A stretch of 64,000 nt of DNA from Haladaptatus halobius. Its GTDB lineage: Archaea > Halobacteriota > Halobacteria > Halobacteriales > Haladaptataceae. Position 1 is the first letter of the stretch; the number at the start of each line of letters is the position of its first letter. Of this stretch, positions 59,855 to 64,000 are shown one piece after another. Location of the stretch: contig NZ_CP085338.1 in assembly GCF_020618475.1 (NCBI RefSeq), positions 429,416 through 493,415 of the forward strand, written 5' to 3'. The notes beneath the pieces are model-generated. The model made no database searches. It saw only the letters and a list, made by a program, of their open reading frames with translations, and was not told the origin of the DNA. Made by a program: the position numbers and the translations under genes.

Positions 59855-60133
59855 ATGCATGTACGATGTCACTTCTTCGGGCCGCTCCGGGAGGTGGTCG
59901 GCAAGAAGACCGTCAAACGCGAGGTTGCCCCGGAGACGACAGTTGATAGTCTCCTCGCGACGATCGCCGACGACCATCCTGGGCTCGAAGAATTGCTGTT
60001 CGAGAACGAGGAGCTACGTGCATCGATGACGGTCACTCGGAACGGCAAGCATGTGATCTACCAAGATGGGCTCGACACTGAACTAGAAGCAGATGACGAC
60101 ATCCGTGTCACCCCATCGATTCAAGGTGGGTGA
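59855..60133 (+). CDS. Ubiquitin-like small modifier/MoaD protein ending in Gly-Gly
   Basis: The 92-residue protein starts MHVRCHFFGPLREVVGKKTV and ends DIRVTPSIQGG. The Gly-Gly tail is the activated end of MoaD (sulfur carrier for molybdopterin) and of haloarchaeal SAMPs (protein modifiers). The stop meets the stop of the aldehyde oxidoreductase gene (convergent, 0-1 base apart). As aldehyde:ferredoxin oxidoreductases need tungstopterin, a dedicated MoaD is plausible; a SAMP role is equally possible. Start ATG 59855. Confidence 0.8.
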   Translation: MHVRCHFFGPLREVVGKKTVKREVAPETTVDSLLATIADDHPGLEELLFENEELRASMTVTRNGKHVIYQDGLDTELEADDDIRVTPSIQGG

Positions 60134-61801
60134 TTAGTCGTCCGCGGTCGCGAAGCCGTCAACGTTGCTCTCGGGGACGGTTCCATCATCATTCCAGCCC
60201 CGCAGCTCGTAGTACTCCAGGATCGATTCCTGCAGATCTGGCAGATCATAGGGAAGACGGTCCTCTTCTGTGTCTATTCCGCGTTGATTGTTGAAGTGTC
60301 GCTCGAGTTCAATCACCTGCGAGCCCACCGTGAGCAATTCATCATAATCGGCCTCAAAGATCGTCTCCTTTTGTTCTTCGGTGAAGTAGTCGCCCGAGAA
60401 CGCGCAGAAAATTCCGCTATCACGGATTGCGTGATGGTTCTCTTGTTCGATGAGGACTTCCGCCTTGCCTGCAGTCCCTTCAGGGTTAATCTCACCATCG
60501 TACTCGAGACCGAGCATCGTCGAGTACATATGGTCGGCGCCGCGGTTCGCGACAGCGTACGAAAGACCCTGTCCGTGAATAGCACGACCGTCGTGGGCTG
60601 CAAACTCCATGCCTTTCACCGTGAAGTTCTCCACATCAAGGTCATCGTGGGCCCGATTGACACCTTCTGCGAGTAGATCTCCCTCATCTTTCCGGTAGGC
60701 AATCTTTTCGACCAGCTCGTGCACACGTTCGGCGTTGCCGAATTCATCGTGGGCCGCGAGGTACGCGGCGACGCTGTTGCCACACGAGATGGTGTCCATC
60801 CCATAGATGTCGCATAGCTCGTTGGACTGCATCACGTCGACGACGTCGCCGATACCGCAGTTCGACCCGAACGAAAACACCGTTTCAAACTCCGGGCCCT
60901 CAGTCACGAGGCCGCGATCCTCGTCCTTGGTTGGAAGCTTACAGGCGAATGCGCAAACTGAGCAGGCTTCCTTCTTGTATTTTTTCTCCTCGACGGCGTC
61001 CCCGCCGATGTCCTCGACGTGTTCAAAGGACTGTTCGGAGAAGTACCGCGTCGGCAGTGAGAAGTTGTCGTTGATGAACTCCGTCCCCGAGGTGGTTCCC
61101 TGTCGCTTCATCATATCATCGGTGGTTGCTGCCTCCCTATGAAGCTCTGATTGGATGTCCTCATCGATCTCAACAGGCGGTTCTGAATCGCCACGGAAGG
61201 ATACTGTCTTAACGTTTTTAGAACCGAGGACGGCACCGAGACCGCCGCGGCCGAACGCTCGGCTGTCATAGGTTATCGGACAGGCGAATCGGACGAGATT
61301 CTCTCCAGCAGGACCAATAGTGACGAGATTTTCACTCTCGAGTTCGTGGCGCTCGTTCATCGCGTCGGTGACTTCAGGCACGGTTGCTTGCGCAAGTTCG
61401 GATACTTCCTCGAACTCAACGCCCTCGTCAGTAATATGAATCGCAAGCAGCTCGTCGCTCGCGCCGATGATCTCGACGACGCTGTGCCCAGATGCGACAA
61501 AGTTCCGCGAGAGGTAGCCGCCCGCGTTGGTAGACAGCAGGCCATCGGTCAGTGGTGACAACCCAGTCATATTCATCCGACCGGTGAAACTCATCTGGGA
61601 CTGCTGGAGCGGACCGGCCGAGATATATGCGCGATTCTTTGGACCAAGTGGATCAGCGTTAAATGGGATGCGATTGTGTGCGAGTTTTGTTGCAACTCCT
61701 CGACCGCCGATGAACTGTGAGAGGATGTCTCCGATGTCGGTCGTCGATGTGGACCGATCGCTCACGTCGATGGTGAGGAGGGATCCTTTCGCGTGAAGCA
61801 T
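60134..61801 (-). CDS. aor: Aldehyde:ferredoxin oxidoreductase (tungstoprotein)
   Basis: The 555-residue protein matches the family from the N-terminal domain (LLTIDVSDRSTSTTDIGDIL, GGRGVATKLAHNRIPFNADP) through the [4Fe-4S] motif CSVCAFAC near residue 280 and the cofactor contacts GNSVAAYLAAHDEFGN and FAAHDGRAIHGQGLSY. It ends EYYELRGWNDDGTVP. It oxidises aldehydes to acids with tungstopterin and ferredoxin in the cytoplasm. ATG 61801 is the family start; an earlier frame adds nine unrelated residues. It is flanked by two MoaD/SAMP-like genes. Confidence 0.9.
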   Translation of the reverse strand: MLHAKGSLLTIDVSDRSTSTTDIGDILSQFIGGRGVATKLAHNRIPFNADPLGPKNRAYISAGPLQQSQMSFTGRMNMTGLSPLTDGLLSTNAGGYLSRNFVASGHSVVEIIGASDELLAIHITDEGVEFEEVSELAQATVPEVTDAMNERHELESENLVTIGPAGENLVRFACPITYDSRAFGRGGLGAVLGSKNVKTVSFRGDSEPPVEIDEDIQSELHREAATTDDMMKRQGTTSGTEFINDNFSLPTRYFSEQSFEHVEDIGGDAVEEKKYKKEACSVCAFACKLPTKDEDRGLVTEGPEFETVFSFGSNCGIGDVVDVMQSNELCDIYGMDTISCGNSVAAYLAAHDEFGNAERVHELVEKIAYRKDEGDLLAEGVNRAHDDLDVENFTVKGMEFAAHDGRAIHGQGLSYAVANRGADHMYSTMLGLEYDGEINPEGTAGKAEVLIEQENHHAIRDSGIFCAFSGDYFTEEQKETIFEADYDELLTVGSQVIELERHFNNQRGIDTEEDRLPYDLPDLQESILEYYELRGWNDDGTVPESNVDGFATADD

Positions 61802-61862
61802 GCAAGATATAACGAACCACGATGACAAAAAGCCATAGGTTGCCGTTTTTATCTGGATTGCA

Positions 61863-61905
61863 GACGCTAAAACTTCGCCGTTTACGGTGGGGATACAGCG
61901 CCGTC
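61863..61905 (+). mobile_element. IS200/IS605-type end remnant
   Basis: GCTAAAACTTCGCCGTTTAC and GGTGGGGATACAGCGCCGTC resemble the left end of the TnpB element at 32543 (GATACAGCGCCGTCATCGTC) joined to a hairpin end. It lies in the promoter region of the AOR gene. Bases 61906-62032 contain no gene. Confidence 0.45.
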
Positions 61906-62032
61906 ATCGTCTTGCGTGCACGTGAGACTGCTACCCCGCAGGCCCACGAATCGGTACAGTTGGATGATAGAGCTGTGTCGAACCAGTGTGTCGGCAAGGT
62001 AAGTCATATGCACCAAGTTATTAACATATTGT

Positions 62033-63784
62033 TCATCTGTATTCATCGGTTACGTCTTCGAGGTGCACTTCTCCTTCCGGAACGCGGTAGGCCGCGACGA
62101 CGGTTCGATCGGCGTCAGGCGAGTTCACGGTCTTGTCAACAGCGTAGCCGACGTACGTGCAGTCATCGCGGGTGAATTCGACGATGGAGTAGCCCCAGTT
62201 GTGGCTATCGAAGAACTCGATATGTGGATTCATTGCCGGAACAAGCCACGAAAACAACGGTTCGCTGATCTTGTTTCGCCACCCGCGGGTCAAGTGAAGC
62301 GCTTCGGCGACGTTGAGCGAGGTGACGGCGGGAGTCATGAACTCGACGCCGCAGCGCTCGCCTTGGGCGACACCCTCGCCGCCCGTGATGCGACCAGGAT
62401 AGGAAGTTTGCTGATATGCGGCGACATAACAATGGAGATCGCCGGTGAGCGTGACGAAGTTGTCCACGTCCGCAGCGGCAACCGTCTCAATGATACGCAT
62501 ACGTTCGCGGGTATATCCGTCCCACCCTCCTTGAACCGGGTAAATTGAGAGCGGTCCAGACCCTAACCGAAATGGGACGGTCAGCACCTCGTCAGCCCAC
62601 ACCGTCCACGTTGTCTCAGATCCGGTAATCGTGTCGATGAGCCACTCACGCTGCTCGGTGCCGAGCATGGTTCTTCCAGGGGGTTCGCGATGCGGGCCGA
62701 CATTGTCGACTGTGGGGATGGCTTCGCGTGGTGGATCCCGGAAGAGCCGCTCGTCAGTCAAGATCAGCGTCACGAGATCACCAAACTTGAATGACCGCCA
62801 GAGCTGAAACCGTTCTTGGAGTTTCTCGCCGTTCGGGTCGTAGTCAACGCGGGCAGGCATGAACTCCCACCATGCGTGCATCGCGTCGGCGATGAGTTTG
62901 GTCATGAACTCCGGATCGTCACCACGTGGGTGGTCGCCGGCAGGTGCGTCAGTCTCCTTGTCCCAGTAGAGATCGTTGATCATCTCATGGTCGTCCCAAC
63001 CGGCGATAAGCGTGTGTGACTCCAACGCCTCCTGCAGGAACTGATCGCTGCGATACGTTCGATAGAGGTATCGATAGTCCTTGAGATCCCAGACACGGTG
63101 GTTGCCACTCGGTAGCGACTTCTCTCGATTGGGATAGTCGTAGGAGCCGAGACCTTTGAAATGGCCCGCATCGGACTCGTAGATGAAGTCGCCGACGTGA
63201 ATGAGGAAGTCCACATCCTCTGAGGCGGCGTGGTGGTATGCGGGGAAGTAGCCGTTGAGGAAATTCTGACAGGCGAGCACCGCAAACCGTATCGACTCCG
63301 GCGAGTCTTCTGGGTGTGGCAGCGTTCGACACCGGCCGATTCGAGAGGCGACGTCGCGGTAGATGAATCGGTAATGGTACTCCCGATCTGGATCAAGGTT
63401 CCCGTCGAGATCCACCTTCACCGTGTAATCGTGGGCTCGAATCTCCACTGTATCCGTGATTAGTCCGTTATAGACGATTTCCTCCATCCCCTCGTCGTGC
63501 GCCACCTGCACGGCGAGCGGTTCCCCTGCAGTGAACACATCGGGGGCGATGCGTGTCCAGAGGATCACACCTGTTGAGGTCGGTCCGCCGCTCGCCACTG
63601 ACTGTGGGAACGTTCCAGTCGGATCGGCCTGGGAGTCGAATTCGAATTCAGCCCCGCCGCCCGCGTCCATGGGATTGGTCGCCACTGCCAAGTCATGTGA
63701 GTCAAGTTCGGAGAGCAGTTCTGAATGGTCATCTTCTCCACGAGATGGCTCATCTCGTCCCTCCAAACCGAATCCGTTAGACAT
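62033..63784 (-). CDS. PhoD-type alkaline phosphatase
   Basis: The 583-residue protein has an N-terminal Ig-like strand region (TGVILWTRIAPDVFTAGEPL) and the PhoD metallophosphatase domain. IHVGDFIYE and GWDDHEMINDL supply metal ligands, and LTGDLHCYVAA gives late His ligands. The domain binds Fe3+ and Ca2+ in bacterial PhoD and hydrolyses phosphodiesters and monoesters. Most PhoD proteins have a Tat signal; here the start MSNGFGLEGRDEPSRGEDDH has no hydrophobic stretch. The enzyme may be cytoplasmic, or the signal may have been lost. Start ATG 63784. Confidence 0.85.
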   Translation of the reverse strand: MSNGFGLEGRDEPSRGEDDHSELLSELDSHDLAVATNPMDAGGGAEFEFDSQADPTGTFPQSVASGGPTSTGVILWTRIAPDVFTAGEPLAVQVAHDEGMEEIVYNGLITDTVEIRAHDYTVKVDLDGNLDPDREYHYRFIYRDVASRIGRCRTLPHPEDSPESIRFAVLACQNFLNGYFPAYHHAASEDVDFLIHVGDFIYESDAGHFKGLGSYDYPNREKSLPSGNHRVWDLKDYRYLYRTYRSDQFLQEALESHTLIAGWDDHEMINDLYWDKETDAPAGDHPRGDDPEFMTKLIADAMHAWWEFMPARVDYDPNGEKLQERFQLWRSFKFGDLVTLILTDERLFRDPPREAIPTVDNVGPHREPPGRTMLGTEQREWLIDTITGSETTWTVWADEVLTVPFRLGSGPLSIYPVQGGWDGYTRERMRIIETVAAADVDNFVTLTGDLHCYVAAYQQTSYPGRITGGEGVAQGERCGVEFMTPAVTSLNVAEALHLTRGWRNKISEPLFSWLVPAMNPHIEFFDSHNWGYSIVEFTRDDCTYVGYAVDKTVNSPDADRTVVAAYRVPEGEVHLEDVTDEYR

Positions 63785-63849
63785 GACTTCCGCCTCGTAA
63801 TGGAGCAGCTTTGCCGTTACGGCTATAATCTCTTCCTTTCACTCACGTC

Positions 63850-63900
63850 CAGTGACATCCTCCCACCGTAAACGGCGAGGTTTTAGCGCCTGCAATTAGA
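63850..63900 (-). mobile_element. IS200/IS605-type end at the right edge
   Basis: GTGACATCCTCCCACCGTAA and ACGGCGAGGTTTTAGCGCCT, with GCA, form the hairpin end also seen at 24778 (with TTTTAGCGCCTGCA) and 15317. The last 100 bases of the window hold no gene that can be supported. Confidence 0.45.
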
Positions 63901-64000
63901 TAACTACGCGATAGTGAGTGAACGAATACCTGCTGGAACCCTCCCAACGCTTGTCCATCCAGTAGTGGTCCGACGAAGGATGTAACCGCCCCGAGTTCCT

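Noticed and set aside
1-64000. tRNA, rRNA or SRP RNA genes
   Set aside because: I looked for the conserved tRNA TPsiC arm and rRNA cores on both strands and saw none that could be supported.

Overview
The window is from a halophilic archaeon (class Halobacteria). Its proteins are acidic (rich in Asp and Glu). It carries haloarchaea-type families: a bacterio-opsin-activator (HTH-10) regulator, a HalOD1 domain, a DacZ-type diadenylate cyclase, an aldehyde:ferredoxin oxidoreductase next to ubiquitin-like modifiers, and several IS1341-type TnpB elements. Where promoters can be seen they are TATA boxes about 25-30 bases before the start codon, as in leaderless archaeal mRNAs. I see no rRNA, tRNA or CRISPR array. 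The density of IS fragments, broken genes and toxin-antitoxin-like pairs points to a megaplasmid or a chromosomal accessory region.

Layout. 1-5.4 kb: primase-polymerase-like gene, HTH/MNT-HEPN pair, TnpB-less IS derivative, and an AbiE-like antitoxin whose partner is broken. 5.8-15.2 kb: metabolic and detoxification genes, including NUDIX, CoA-binding, broken SDR, VOC dioxygenases, an enolase-superfamily enzyme, broken Fe-alcohol dehydrogenase, a DoxX-VOC-esterase operon opposite an HxlR regulator, and a carboxymuconolactone decarboxylase. 15.5-22.7 kb: wHTH/PIN pair, unknown genes and the remains of a replication cassette (RPA-like OB protein, RecA-like protein, PolB start, Orc1/Cdc6 end). 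22.7-32.3 kb: iron island with ferritin-like protein, DtxR regulator, Dps, Fbp-type ferric ABC transporter, a second DtxR regulator, a 55-residue protein and a three-gene unknown operon. Four DtxR-like palindromes lie in its promoters. 32.5-34.1 kb: complete IS1341-type element. 34.4-37.8 kb: small zinc proteins, HTH-10 regulator, VOC protein and MFS exporter. 38-48.7 kb: two copies of a two-gene TumE-like toxin-antitoxin candidate, transposase fragments, a cupin, small membrane proteins, a large Tat-exported M14 peptidase and a second TnpB element. 49-57.6 kb: wHTH/HalOD1 pair, two polysaccharide flippases, more TnpB-less IS derivatives and an LPG-synthase-like membrane protein. 57.8-63.8 kb: diadenylate cyclase, SWIM protein, aldehyde:ferredoxin oxidoreductase with two MoaD/SAMP-like proteins, and a PhoD-type phosphatase.

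Two functional themes are clear. First, the DoxX, VOC dioxygenase and esterase genes with an HxlR-type regulator match the bacterial Mhq/YodB quinone-defence set. Second, uptake (Fbp), storage (Dps, ferritin-like) and control (two DtxR proteins) of iron sit together and share palindromic operators. The best candidates for undescribed biology are the duplicated TumE-like pair, the iron-box-linked unknown operon, and the conserved non-coding repeats and hairpin-ended elements.
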